NCBI GenBank assembly: GCA_943788145.1 | Contig: CALSPD010000013.1 | Location: forward strand, 124,001 to 188,000 | Origin: an uncultured Flavobacteriales bacterium | GTDB lineage: Bacteria > Bacteroidota > Bacteroidia > Flavobacteriales_G > Salibacteraceae | Direction of reading: 5' to 3' | Length of the DNA: 64,000 nt | In this document: piece by piece, positions 31,038-41,068 of the stretch | Numbering within the stretch: position 1 is the stretch's first letter | Layout: each line of letters begins with the position of its first letter | Program-made: the position numbers and the translations under genes | The notes under the pieces: generated by a model | Told to the model about the DNA's origin: nothing | Seen by the model: only the letters and a program-made list of their open reading frames with translations | The model's database searches: none

Positions 31038-33917
31038 TTAATCTTCAACCTGTAAAGACAAGTGTGTTTCGTATTCCTCTATAGGAGGGCAAGAGCAAAT
31101 TAAATTTCGATCCCCGTGCGCGTCATCTATCCGAGAAACAGGAACCCAATATTTGTTTTCGTTTATCCAAGGAAGTGGGAATGCGGCTTGCTGTCGTGAA
31201 TATTGGTAGTCCCATTCTTCTGATAAAAGGGTTTGTGCCGTATGTGGCGCATTTCTTAAAACACTTAATTCTGCTAAACGGTTTCCATTTTCAATATCAG
31301 TGATTTCTTTTCTAATAGAAAGCAAGGCTTCCGCAAATCGATCAAGTTCCTTTTTTGATTCACTTTCGGTCGGTTCTACCATCAATGTGCCAGCAACTGG
31401 AAAAGAAACGGTCGGTGCATGAAAACCATAGTCAATCAGTCGTTTGGCTATATCCGTAACTTCTATATGTGCAGATTTTTTAAAAGGACGACAGTCGAGG
31501 ATCATTTCGTGTGCAACCCTATTGTTCTTTCCAGAATAAAGTACATCAAATGAGCCTTGAAGTTTAGCTTTTAGGTAGTTGGCATTGAGTATTGCAAATT
31601 TGGTGGAAGCAGTCATGCCATCGCCACCAAGCATTTTTACGTAACCATAGGAGATCAATAAAATTAAGGCGCTGCCAAACGGAGCTGCCGACACGGGAGA
31701 GATTCCTTTATCGCTGCTGACCTTATGATAAGGGTGTGATGGCAAGAAAGGCGTTAAATGCTTTGCGACTCCAATAGGTCCAACCCCCGGTCCGCCTCCT
31801 CCATGAGGTATAGCGAAGGTTTTATGCAGATTAAGGTGGCAGACATCAGCCCCGATATTCGCGGGATTTGTGAGGCCAACTTGCGCGTTCATGTTTGCGC
31901 CATCCATGTAAACTTGTCCACCATTCGCGTGAATGATTTTAGTGATTTCCATTATGGATTCTTCAAATACCCCGTGTGTTGAAGGATAAGTCACCATCAA
32001 TGCCCCTAACGTTTCTTTGTATTCTTCTGCACGAGATTTGAGATCTTCGACATCAATATTGCCCAGTTCATCGCACTTCACCACAACGACCTTCATACCG
32101 GCAACAACTGCGCTTGCAGGATTCGTTCCATGCGCAGATGACGGAATCAACACAACGTCTCTGTTTCCGTTACCTTTTGATTCATGGTAAGCACGAATCA
32201 CCATAAGTCCAGCATATTCGCCTTGAGCGCCAGAATTTGGTTGAAAGGAAACAGAATCGAAACCTGTAACTACACAAAGTGCGTCATGTAGGTTTTTTAT
32301 TACTTCAAGATACCCAACAGCTTGATCCGAAGGAACAAATGGGTGAAGATTAGCAAAAGATGGGTTTGAAATCGGATATAACTCCGAGGCAGCGTTAAGT
32401 TTCATGGTACAACTACCTAATGAAATCATGCTTCGAGTAAGTGATATATCCTTGTTTTCGAGTGACTTGATGTAGCGCATCATGTCCGTTTCACTTTGGA
32501 ATGAATTGAAAATCGGATGTGTCAGAAACTCTGAACTTCGAGTCAATTCAGGGGTAATTGCATTAGAGTGAGCCCAATCAACAGCAACGGTTTTATCTCC
32601 TGCAGCATCAGCAAAAATTTGTACCACCGCAGATAGGTCAATAGCAGACGTGGTTTCATCAACCGTGATACATATGCAATCGTTATGATACCATAAATTG
32701 GTTTCATTCGCAACCGCCAGTGATTGTATCTTTTTATTGTCACCACCAATAACACAAACAGTGTCAAAAAACACGTCATGCTTTATTTTATAACCAAGTC
32801 CGCTAAGCGCAACTGCTAAGGAATTTGCCTTTGCCGCAATTTCAGAAGCGATTTCCTTTAATCGTTGTGGGCCATGATAAACGGCATACATACTTGCCAT
32901 AATTGCAAGGAGAGCTTGTGCTGTGCAAATATTACTTGTTGCTTTATCTCTACGGATGTGCTGTTCACGAGTTTGCAGCGCCATTCTTAATGCTGGACGA
33001 CCGTCTCTATCTATTGAAACACCGATTATTCTTCCAGGGATATTTCGTTTGTATTCATCTTTCGTGGCAAAAAAACCAGCGTGCGGCCCACCAAATCCCA
33101 TAGGAACACCAAATCGCTGAGAGTTCCCAACAACTACATCAGCTCCCCATTCTCCTGGGGGTTTAAGTAATGTAAGTGCCATAAGGTCTGTTGCAACAAC
33201 AAGCTTGATGTTGAGCTCTTGAAGGCCTGAAACGATATGCCTCATGTCTTTCACTTCTCCTTCTCGATTTGGATATTGCACTAAGACAGCAAAGTAGTCT
33301 TCATTTAATATAGCGCTATCCAAATCGCCTATTTCAACCTCGATTCCAATTGCAACACTTTTACCAGTAACAACCTCTATGGTTTGACCGAAACATTGAG
33401 CATCGATAAACAGTTTGTTTACACCAGATTTTATTTGACCTCTACTTCTCGAATGAAATAACATGGCTACGGCCTCCGCAGCAGCAGTAGATTCATCTAA
33501 TAGACTGCCATTCGCGATGGGCAAGCCAGTTAAATCTGTAATAACGGTTTGATAGTTTAGGAGACCTTCCAATCGGCCTTGCGATATTTCCGCTTGATAG
33601 GGCGTATAAGCCGTATACCATCCTGGATTTTCAAGAATATTTCGCTTGATTACTGCTGGCGTTATCGTTCCGTAATATCCCTGACCGATATAGTTTTTAA
33701 AGAGTTGGTTTTTATTACCAAGTGCTGTGATATGTTGGGCAAATTCAAATTCTGTGATGCCAGCATCCACATTTAACGGTGTTTTCAATCGAATTGAGGC
33801 AGGTATTGTCTCTTCAATCAATTGATCTAAACTCTTCACGCCAATCGTGCTGAGCATGTTTTTTACTTCTTCTTTGCGCGGGCCTATGTGCCGAAGTTGA
33901 AAGGAATCGTGATGCAT
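31038..33917 (-). CDS. gcvP: Glycine dehydrogenase (aminomethyl-transferring)
   Basis: FRLRHIGP-type start; YIGQGYYGTITPAVIKRNILENPGWYTAYTPYQAEISQGRLE; LGSCTMKLNA; HLNLHKTFAIPHGGGGPGVGPI. Confidence 0.97.
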   Translation of the reverse strand: MHHDSFQLRHIGPRKEEVKNMLSTIGVKSLDQLIEETIPASIRLKTPLNVDAGITEFEFAQHITALGNKNQLFKNYIGQGYYGTITPAVIKRNILENPGWYTAYTPYQAEISQGRLEGLLNYQTVITDLTGLPIANGSLLDESTAAAEAVAMLFHSRSRGQIKSGVNKLFIDAQCFGQTIEVVTGKSVAIGIEVEIGDLDSAILNEDYFAVLVQYPNREGEVKDMRHIVSGLQELNIKLVVATDLMALTLLKPPGEWGADVVVGNSQRFGVPMGFGGPHAGFFATKDEYKRNIPGRIIGVSIDRDGRPALRMALQTREQHIRRDKATSNICTAQALLAIMASMYAVYHGPQRLKEIASEIAAKANSLAVALSGLGYKIKHDVFFDTVCVIGGDNKKIQSLAVANETNLWYHNDCICITVDETTSAIDLSAVVQIFADAAGDKTVAVDWAHSNAITPELTRSSEFLTHPIFNSFQSETDMMRYIKSLENKDISLTRSMISLGSCTMKLNAASELYPISNPSFANLHPFVPSDQAVGYLEVIKNLHDALCVVTGFDSVSFQPNSGAQGEYAGLMVIRAYHESKGNGNRDVVLIPSSAHGTNPASAVVAGMKVVVVKCDELGNIDVEDLKSRAEEYKETLGALMVTYPSTHGVFEESIMEITKIIHANGGQVYMDGANMNAQVGLTNPANIGADVCHLNLHKTFAIPHGGGGPGVGPIGVAKHLTPFLPSHPYHKVSSDKGISPVSAAPFGSALILLISYGYVKMLGGDGMTASTKFAILNANYLKAKLQGSFDVLYSGKNNRVAHEMILDCRPFKKSAHIEVTDIAKRLIDYGFHAPTVSFPVAGTLMVEPTESESKKELDRFAEALLSIRKEITDIENGNRLAELSVLRNAPHTAQTLLSEEWDYQYSRQQAAFPLPWINENKYWVPVSRIDDAHGDRNLICSCPPIEEYETHLSLQVED

Positions 33918-33940
33918 CTTTTTAGCTTAAAAATGGAGTG

Positions 33941-33948
33941 CAAATATA
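33941..33948 (-). promoter_or_regulatory. Candidate -7 element (TATATTTG) of gcvP
   Basis: Minus-strand TATATTTG 24 bp upstream of the gcvP ATG; TTTG at 33972-33975 about 23 nt further upstream. Confidence 0.4.
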
Positions 33949-34044
33949 GTTTCTAACGCATCCTAGAACAGCAAATTGATCACTTGGATCAATTGAACAA
34001 TTCAAGTGATTTTTAATTTTAAAAAATCGCATGTTTGCACCTGA

Positions 34045-34665
34045 ATGAAAAATACAGTCCTTGCTCTTCTTTTAGCTTTTTCATCGGGAGTTGCCTTTGG
34101 TCAAGAGGCAGAACCTAGCATCTTACTTATTACTGGGAAAACGGTAGAGGGAACTGTTGTGAATGAAGATAGTTTGTTTATTCACTATGTATTCGAGAAA
34201 CGTTCTGGAAAAAGAGTTGAAAAGAAATTAGATTGGGAACGGGTGTTTTCTTTTGTGGACGCGGAAGGAAATGAACGAGTGATCTATGTTCCGGATTCCA
34301 CTTTGGGGAATTATTTTACCGAAGAGGAAATGCGCTATTACATAAAGGGCGAACAAGATGCTTTGTCTGGGTATAAGTCAAATTGGACCATTTGGGTTGG
34401 AGTTCCCGTTTCAGGTGGATTAGGGTACGTACTATCCTCAAGTCCATTGGTTTTTACTGTTCCGTTTTTTTACATGATAGGTGCGGCTCTACCCAAATAC
34501 AAGATGACTCCTTCAAGTATATCGGACGCTTCCTTGCTCAGACAGCCAGCATATATTTTAGGTTATGAACGCACAGCGCGGACCAAAAGGCTTTTCAAAT
34601 CATTAGCATCAGGCATGGTAGGAGCCGCGGTTGGTGTGTTGATTGGCCAACTCACAAAACCATAG
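34045..34665 (+). CDS. Hypothetical exported/membrane protein
   Basis: Signal peptide MKNTVLALLLAFSSGVAFGQ; later hydrophobic segments; no family recognised. Confidence 0.6.
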   Translation: MKNTVLALLLAFSSGVAFGQEAEPSILLITGKTVEGTVVNEDSLFIHYVFEKRSGKRVEKKLDWERVFSFVDAEGNERVIYVPDSTLGNYFTEEEMRYYIKGEQDALSGYKSNWTIWVGVPVSGGLGYVLSSSPLVFTVPFFYMIGAALPKYKMTPSSISDASLLRQPAYILGYERTARTKRLFKSLASGMVGAAVGVLIGQLTKP

Positions 34666-34666
34666 A

Positions 34667-35527
34667 ATGCGATCGCTTCATGCGTTGATATACTCCAATG
34701 TGTTTGTCGCATTGGTGCTTACATCTCTAACCACATCTTCCTATTTCTTGATTCCCAACATTGCGTTTAACTGGGTGGTCCCAGCAAGTGTTTTTCTTGG
34801 TTCGTTCACGCTATACAATTTTCATCGATTGTATAAAATTGACTTCATTCCAAAACTGCAACGAGGTGAACGGCATATTTGGATGCAGAATCATGGAGGA
34901 GCGATTAAAATAGGCATGGGATTGGCCGTTTTTTTCGCGATGCTATTGTTGCCAAATTATAATGCCGACAATATCGTATGGTTGGTGCCAGCTGCCATTA
35001 TTTCTGTAGGTTATACTATTCCGTTTATTCCAACCGAAAACAAATGGTGGCGGTTGAGGGATATTCCGCTTGCGAAACCTTTTATTATTGCGCTGGTAGT
35101 AACATACTTGACATTGGCCTTCCCGGTGTTTGTCGAAAGTCAAATTCAAGACATACTTAAGCCAGACTTTTTGACTTTGTTTTTAGAACGAGCAGTGTTT
35201 ATTCTAGCTGTCACAATCCCTTTTGAAATGAGAGATGTTTTTACCGATAAGGATGCTGGTTTAGAAACACTAGCAACCTATTTGGGTTTTGAAAACGCCA
35301 AAAAGGCTTCATTCTTGATCTCGACACTCTGGTTTTGCCTTTGGGCTTGGCGCTATTCCATAAGCATGAATTTTCGAGCTCTTGGTCTCGGACTGATCTG
35401 TTTTGTCATTCTATTATTGGCCGCTAAGTCGCTGCGCGCAAATCGATCCGAGATTTATTTTGTTTTGCTATTCGAAGGGCTTATCATTCTTTATGCTGCT
35501 TTGGTTATGGCCACAGGTTTACTTTAA
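34667..35527 (+). CDS. Multipass membrane protein, UbiA-prenyltransferase-like
   Basis: Several TM helices; SFTLYNFHRLYKID and PFEMRDVFTDKDAGLETLATYLG resemble the two Asp-rich regions of UbiA proteins. ATG at 34667 preferred over the TTG ORF start at 34643. Confidence 0.55.
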   Translation: MRSLHALIYSNVFVALVLTSLTTSSYFLIPNIAFNWVVPASVFLGSFTLYNFHRLYKIDFIPKLQRGERHIWMQNHGGAIKIGMGLAVFFAMLLLPNYNADNIVWLVPAAIISVGYTIPFIPTENKWWRLRDIPLAKPFIIALVVTYLTLAFPVFVESQIQDILKPDFLTLFLERAVFILAVTIPFEMRDVFTDKDAGLETLATYLGFENAKKASFLISTLWFCLWAWRYSISMNFRALGLGLICFVILLLAAKSLRANRSEIYFVLLFEGLIILYAALVMATGLL

Positions 35528-36208
35528 ACCAAATTGATTTTGCGCCCACAAACTTCCTTGAATCCAGCCATTTTTTATTGAATTATTTCGAATCAAAGTC
35601 CAGCCTCTTTTTTGCATGATAGAAAAAATATGCGGAAGCTCTTTGGCTTCAATTCCTGTGAACAATCTGAAAAAGAAATAAAGGATGGCAATAAAGAACT
35701 TTTGAAAAAGGGAAGGAGCGAACCCAGCGATTGGTTCTCGATTAAAATCGATGATCAAAACTTGAGAATTTTCTGTCAGATGAGGGTTTAGATTCCCGAA
35801 TAATTGATTGATACTCGATTCATGAAAGCAGTCCAAAACGAAGGGAAAAATGACAATATCTATGGAGTTGTTACCGAGTTCCGTTTCTACGTTCTGAATG
35901 AACGAAACCCGAGTTTCATCATCTTGAGAGATGCGCTTTTTAGCCGCCTCAATCATCTTTGGAGACAATTCACAATAGATGTAATGGTTGGCAAGTTCTC
36001 TGTCAAAAGCATCAACAAGTACTTGACCTGATCCGCCACCCACAATTAGGCAGTGTTCTGCAGGGTTTAAGAGAAGGAGAGAAGTTTTGGTGAAATCGCT
36101 GATCGAATTTCCAAAAACGAGTTTAACACAAGCGTCATAAACGGATGACAATCGGTCAAAACCATGCGATACGCGAGGATCAGCCAGCATAAGTTGTGTC
36201 GAGGGCAC
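35519..36208 (-). CDS. Class I SAM-dependent methyltransferase
   Basis: CLIVGGGSGQVLVDAFDRE motif I, YCELSPKMIEAAKKRI, NSIDIVIFPFVLDCF. Confidence 0.75.
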   Translation of the reverse strand: MPSTQLMLADPRVSHGFDRLSSVYDACVKLVFGNSISDFTKTSLLLLNPAEHCLIVGGGSGQVLVDAFDRELANHYIYCELSPKMIEAAKKRISQDDETRVSFIQNVETELGNNSIDIVIFPFVLDCFHESSINQLFGNLNPHLTENSQVLIIDFNREPIAGFAPSLFQKFFIAILYFFFRLFTGIEAKELPHIFSIMQKRGWTLIRNNSIKNGWIQGSLWAQNQFGLK

Positions 36209-37475
36209 TTTTAATCGCTTCCGCAGCGATGTTTAGGTCTTCGGCACTATGCGCTTGGGATACAAAACCAACTTCATAGCTTGACGGGCCTATGTAAATT
36301 CCTTGATTTAAAAGTTCATCAAAGAATACTCGAAATAGTTCGGACGACTTCGGATTGACTTCATCTGAGCTCTGAACTCTATTCTTATTGCTAAAAGACA
36401 ACCAGAAAATTGAACCAACATGAAACATGTGAAAGGGATAGCCTTTCACATCAACATAGTCCTGAACTATGCGAACAAATCTGGCAGTTTTCTCCTCAAG
36501 TTCTTGATAGAAATTTGGTTTTAAGCATTCTTCCAATTGGGCGATCCCTGCGGCCATTGCAACAGGGTTACCGCTCAATGTTCCGGCTTGATAAACAGGG
36601 CCATCGGGAGAGACACAGTCCATGATTTCAGAAGAAGCGCCATAAGCGCCAACCGGAAATCCTCCGCCAATTATTTTTCCGAAAGACATTATGTCGGGCT
36701 TAATTCCATACAATCCACTCGCCCCCTCAAATCCAACTCGAAAGCCAGAAATGACTTCGTCAAAAAACAATAGGCTTCCATATCGTGTACAAATTACCCT
36801 TAAAAACAATAAGAATTCTTTGTCTTGGAGCAGCAAGCCATTGTTGGCAGGAATAGGTTCGATTACAATGCATGCAATGTTTTGACCTTCTTTTTCAAAA
36901 AGCGCCTCCACTGCAGCCTTATCATTGAGCGGTAACACCAAAGTTTCGCCAATATATGCTTCTGGAATACCTGCTGAAGTGCTCGTTCCCAGCGTAGCTA
37001 AGCCTGATCCGGCCTTCACCATAAGGCTGTCAACATGGCCGTGGTAGCAGCCCTCAAATTTTAACACCTTATTTCGCTTGGTAAAACCGCGTGCAAGTCG
37101 AATGGCACTCATGACTGCTTCCGTGCCTGAATTTACAAATCGCACTTTTTCAAGATGTCGGTGATTATCAACGATCAATTGCGCCAGTTTGGTTTCATAA
37201 CGTGATGGGGCGCCAAAAGAAGTTCCATTCTTCATAACCTCAGAAACTTTGTTTAGTACACCGTCATGCGCATGACCTAAAATCAATGGACCCCACGAGC
37301 CGCAGAAATCGATGTATTCGTTTTCATCTTCGTCCCAAGTGTGGCTTCCCTTTCCTTTTTTGAAAAAAATTGGGGATCCATTAACCGATCTAAAAGCCCT
37401 AACGGGAGAGTTGACGCCTCCGGGTAAATACACTTTGGCTTCTTCATACAACTTATTCGATTGCGATCGCTCCAT
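36180..37475 (-). CDS. hemL: Glutamate-1-semialdehyde 2,1-aminomutase
   Basis: YLPGGVNSPVRAFRSV; RFVNSGTEAVMSAIRLARGFT; FDEVISGFRVG; MSFGKIIGGGFPVGAYG. Confidence 0.96.
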   Translation of the reverse strand: MERSQSNKLYEEAKVYLPGGVNSPVRAFRSVNGSPIFFKKGKGSHTWDEDENEYIDFCGSWGPLILGHAHDGVLNKVSEVMKNGTSFGAPSRYETKLAQLIVDNHRHLEKVRFVNSGTEAVMSAIRLARGFTKRNKVLKFEGCYHGHVDSLMVKAGSGLATLGTSTSAGIPEAYIGETLVLPLNDKAAVEALFEKEGQNIACIVIEPIPANNGLLLQDKEFLLFLRVICTRYGSLLFFDEVISGFRVGFEGASGLYGIKPDIMSFGKIIGGGFPVGAYGASSEIMDCVSPDGPVYQAGTLSGNPVAMAAGIAQLEECLKPNFYQELEEKTARFVRIVQDYVDVKGYPFHMFHVGSIFWLSFSNKNRVQSSDEVNPKSSELFRVFFDELLNQGIYIGPSSYEVGFVSQAHSAEDLNIAAEAIKSALDTTYAG

Positions 37476-37516
37476 TTCTCCTTGATTTTGGGCGCGAAGA
37501 TAGCCGGCTTACTTCG

Positions 37517-37921
37517 TTAATTCAAGTTTGGGTCGAGGGGTTTGTTTAGTGCATTAAGCCACTCTAATCGCTGAAGAGAATAGGAAGATTGTATCGAATT
37601 GGTTTGGTGAATTAAGCGGACAACGAGCGATCTAATTTCATCGCTAGGATATTCACGGTAGGTTGTAACGAGCAATTCAATTAACCCATCTCTGTTGTCA
37701 TTGCTGAACGGAGTCTTTTCTAACAATACCCGAAGTTCAAGATCTGTACATTGAGTCATCTGCTGAATCGATAAACCCAACTCATTTTGTAAGAATCCAT
37801 TTATGGTGTCCACAGAGTTTGATGGTACAGGACCTCTTCCGTTCAGCCCACGAGCCAGTATTTGAGCTATTGCTTGGCTAAATCGCTCAATCTGTTTAAT
37901 TAAATGGTCTTCATAGGGCAT
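37517..37921 (-). CDS. Hypothetical protein (134 aa)
   Basis: Complete ORF 3 bp downstream of a DinB-like gene; helical; no family recognised. Confidence 0.5.
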   Translation of the reverse strand: MPYEDHLIKQIERFSQAIAQILARGLNGRGPVPSNSVDTINGFLQNELGLSIQQMTQCTDLELRVLLEKTPFSNDNRDGLIELLVTTYREYPSDEIRSLVVRLIHQTNSIQSSYSLQRLEWLNALNKPLDPNLN

Positions 37922-37924
37922 GTC

Positions 37925-38389
37925 TCAAGAATCGAGAAGCCTTCGGTGGTAATTGATCTGACCCAAATGATAATTTAAATGCCCTAAAAGATGGATCAAA
38001 AAGGCAGATTTGGTCCATGGCGTGTCCATTACATTTATCGGATATGCTTCATTCAAAGAGGCGTTGTTAAGTGATGGAAAGATGTGGTCCAATTCAACTT
38101 TTGTAAGTTCAATTTGGCTGATGATTTTTGATCTAGCAATGTGTTTATCATTGAATTCAGCATCTCTTTCCCTTTTATATCCGGTGCCGCCTAAAACATG
38201 TCCAATGAAATGACGAAGGTTTCCAATCAAATGTAGCGTTAGGTTTCCACCTGAATTTTTGATGCCAGCGTTTAGTTTCCAAAGGTTCGATTCCTCTTGA
38301 TAACTTTCAATTTCTTTGATCAATCGGTCTAATTCTCGTTGAAATTGAGCGTTAATAGCCTCGGTTAGCGAATTGTTAGATTCTCCCAT
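37925..38389 (-). CDS. DinB superfamily protein
   Basis: GNLTLHLIGNLRHFIGHVLG and FLIHLLGHLNYHLGQINYHRRLL His pattern. Confidence 0.72.
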   Translation of the reverse strand: MGESNNSLTEAINAQFQRELDRLIKEIESYQEESNLWKLNAGIKNSGGNLTLHLIGNLRHFIGHVLGGTGYKRERDAEFNDKHIARSKIISQIELTKVELDHIFPSLNNASLNEAYPINVMDTPWTKSAFLIHLLGHLNYHLGQINYHRRLLDS

Positions 38390-38909
38390 TTTTTGGACAC
38401 TCAGAAGTTTTGTAAATCGGGCCCTCTAATGAGTCAAGCATATCAATGGTCACGCAATCGCAAATTTTGTCTCGTTCCATTTCTGGCAGCTGATCTCCAA
38501 CCGTTCCTAATCGCATGACACATACATCACCTTCCACAATGAAGATGTCGTCCATGTCTGAAACAAAGTTCATGGTGTATTTGTACTGCCCATCGCGTTC
38601 CGATCCTCCGTCCCAAAATGCATCGGTGTGAGAAGTGGATTCATATACGGTAGAAAGCCCCTTTTTTACTACTAGTTTTTTTAGGGTCCAACCGCTGCCA
38701 ATTGGGTAGAATTGGTCGTTTTTTCCATCCTTGTTGGGTGTAAAAGCCTGAGGAATAAATAAAGTGTAGTCCTCAGATATTTTAAAATGCTGGGTTATGA
38801 TTTCGTATTCAGACTCACAACAACGTTGCTGAACGTCCCATCGGGCGCATGAAGTGGTTGTCACCAAAAGCATCGCGAATCCCCCAATCCATCGAAGAGC
38901 TTTATTCAT
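38376..38909 (-). CDS. Lipoprotein with gliding-motility-associated C-terminal-like (CHU_C-type) domain
   Basis: Lipobox VTTTSCARW; FIPQAFTPNKDGKNDQFYPIGSGWTLKKLVVKKGLSTVYESTSHTDAFWDGGSERDGQYKYTMNF. Confidence 0.7.
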   Translation of the reverse strand: MNKALRWIGGFAMLLVTTTSCARWDVQQRCCESEYEIITQHFKISEDYTLFIPQAFTPNKDGKNDQFYPIGSGWTLKKLVVKKGLSTVYESTSHTDAFWDGGSERDGQYKYTMNFVSDMDDIFIVEGDVCVMRLGTVGDQLPEMERDKICDCVTIDMLDSLEGPIYKTSECPKNGRI

Positions 38910-38954
38910 TTTAATAAATTAAAGGTCAAAGATAATGCGAAGTTCGAATTGAAG

Positions 38955-39911
38955 TTAGGTTGTTGGTTTTAAGGAAAATCCTGACCAAAACCCCGCTAAA
39001 GTCAAACCCGAAACAATGTGCCACACTCCCCACCAGGCAGCAATGAAAGCCATGCCTCCAATGGCCATATCTTGAGGAAAAATCATAGGATTAAAAAGCA
39101 AGGCTAAGGCTAATCCTGAGTTTTGTATCCCTGTTTCAATTGCGATGGTTTTGCTGTCATTTTTAGATAGTTTGAATGCCCTTCCCGTAAAATAACCCAT
39201 GGTTAAGGCAAGCGCATTATGCACCAATACAATCAAAAAGATGTATTGAATGTATTTCATGAAGAGGTCAATATTCGAAGCGAAAATGGCCACAATGAGT
39301 CCAATAAATGCGATGATTGAAAACCGCTTTATCCAGACTACAACTGCAAGAGTGAATTTTGGAAACTTCCGATTTACGAATATTCCAATAACCAACGGAA
39401 GACCGAGAATAATAACAATGGTCTGCAATACATCAACCGCATCTATTTGAAGGGAGCGCACCAAAGCACTATCGGCTCCAGTGTAAAACCTCATATATAA
39501 ATTTCCCCAGAAGGTGAAATTAAGCGGGGTTAGTAAAAGTCCTCCGATGCTCGAGAATGCGGTCAAACTAACAGAAAGGGCGACATTGCCCTTTGCCAAA
39601 CTGCTTATAAAATTGGAAATGTTGCCTCCTGGGCAAGCAGCCACCAATATCATTCCCATTCCGATGGTTGGTGTAATGACATCACCTAAGCTCAACGCTA
39701 AGCAGAAGGTGAGGAGTGGCATAAGAAGGAATTGTGAAAGGATACCCACGAATGCTGGTTTTGGATTTTTAAGCAGTTTTTTAAAATCTTCGGGCTTCAA
39801 TTCTAAGGCAATGCCGAACATGATGAAGGCTATGGTTAGGTTTAAAAACATGCGACCGCTGTCGTCAAAATTTAAACGAATAGAGTCTATTTCAATTAAG
39901 GCATCAATCAT
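38955..39911 (-). CDS. Bile acid:sodium symporter family protein
   Basis: MFGIALELKPEDFKKLLKNPKPAFVGILSQFLLMPLLTF; AACPGGNISNFISSLAKGNVALSVSLTAFSS; ETGIQNSGLALAL. Confidence 0.9.
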   Translation of the reverse strand: MIDALIEIDSIRLNFDDSGRMFLNLTIAFIMFGIALELKPEDFKKLLKNPKPAFVGILSQFLLMPLLTFCLALSLGDVITPTIGMGMILVAACPGGNISNFISSLAKGNVALSVSLTAFSSIGGLLLTPLNFTFWGNLYMRFYTGADSALVRSLQIDAVDVLQTIVIILGLPLVIGIFVNRKFPKFTLAVVVWIKRFSIIAFIGLIVAIFASNIDLFMKYIQYIFLIVLVHNALALTMGYFTGRAFKLSKNDSKTIAIETGIQNSGLALALLFNPMIFPQDMAIGGMAFIAAWWGVWHIVSGLTLAGFWSGFSLKPTT

Positions 39912-40884
39912 TTGAGGGGGTGTTAGTGGGAATTCGAAAGGTAAGTCCTGCTTTTAAAACGAAACCGTCAGAAAAGGTAGGATTAAGCGGGATTCGGTTA
40001 TTATTAAACTTTATGGCAGATAGGGCTAGTCCTAATCGATCGGGGGTGTCATAAACTCTAAAGCTTCGACCTAGTGCATATCCAGCTAAGATTTGAAAAT
40101 GAAATTTCCCTATCGCATAACTGGAATAGAGGCCAATTTCATTGTTTACTTTTTCTACATATTGTTCCTTCCCTTGGTGAATCAAGTAGCTTTTATTAAT
40201 GCCTTGAAATCGAGCCCCGAGCTTTAGGTTAGGTATTAATTGGTAAGAAACATCTGCGTTGATGGGAAGACTGCAATTAATTTCCCATCGATTTTTTAAA
40301 AGGTAAATACCTACAATTGGAACGAGCATCGGCCCAAATAAATCTGAATTTGCATAAAATCCAAATCGATAATTGAAGGTTGGTTTTGGGGCATATTTAA
40401 TGAAGGCAATTCCCCCAAATTGAAAATCTTTTTGGCTTATTTTTTTTAGATCGGAGCTTAGTTTTGGAAGCAACAAGTATGTTCCAGACCATTTGTCATT
40501 GTGCTTGATATTTACTCCCGCCTTTAGCATTAGACCATAAACACTGACGTCAGGCGATGTTGGTGAAACCGAAAAATCTGTTTTTTCAAGAAGAGCTCCA
40601 GTCAGTATGGCAACCTTTTTATTTAGCACAATAGGTACTATCGCATCGACAGCCAATTCGCTGAATTGAGCGTTTTTGGCGCTATCTGTGAATGCTTGGC
40701 TTAGACCCAGATCATAATCAATTTTCACTAAGTCCACATATTGTTGTCCGTAGCTGAAATTGACTACAATAAAGAGCGTGAACAAGAGATAGAAGGTCGG
40801 CATCTTGACCAAAGATGTTTTTTTTTCGTTGCGATTTGATGCTGAGTTAATCATTATTTGGGCTTTCAGTTTTTCGTCTGCCAA
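39904..40884 (-). CDS. Hypothetical outer membrane protein (barrel-like)
   Basis: Hydrophobic N-terminal segment and beta-rich remainder (FNYRFGFYANSDLFGPMLVPIVGIYLL). Confidence 0.5.
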   Translation of the reverse strand: MADEKLKAQIMINSASNRNEKKTSLVKMPTFYLLFTLFIVVNFSYGQQYVDLVKIDYDLGLSQAFTDSAKNAQFSELAVDAIVPIVLNKKVAILTGALLEKTDFSVSPTSPDVSVYGLMLKAGVNIKHNDKWSGTYLLLPKLSSDLKKISQKDFQFGGIAFIKYAPKPTFNYRFGFYANSDLFGPMLVPIVGIYLLKNRWEINCSLPINADVSYQLIPNLKLGARFQGINKSYLIHQGKEQYVEKVNNEIGLYSSYAIGKFHFQILAGYALGRSFRVYDTPDRLGLALSAIKFNNNRIPLNPTFSDGFVLKAGLTFRIPTNTPSND

Positions 40885-41068
40885 ACGTAACCTAGGTCAA
40901 AGTGGGCTTAAAACGACAAGATACCATTGTCACCTATTCTTTTTTGCAGATATTGCAAATCGCGATCGAAATAGACGGCCCAATGATTAAAAAATCAGGT
41001 TATGTTCATTTTGAGACTTAAAAAAGTAACCGTTAATACGATTTATTTTAATCCAAAGGAGAAAAGAC

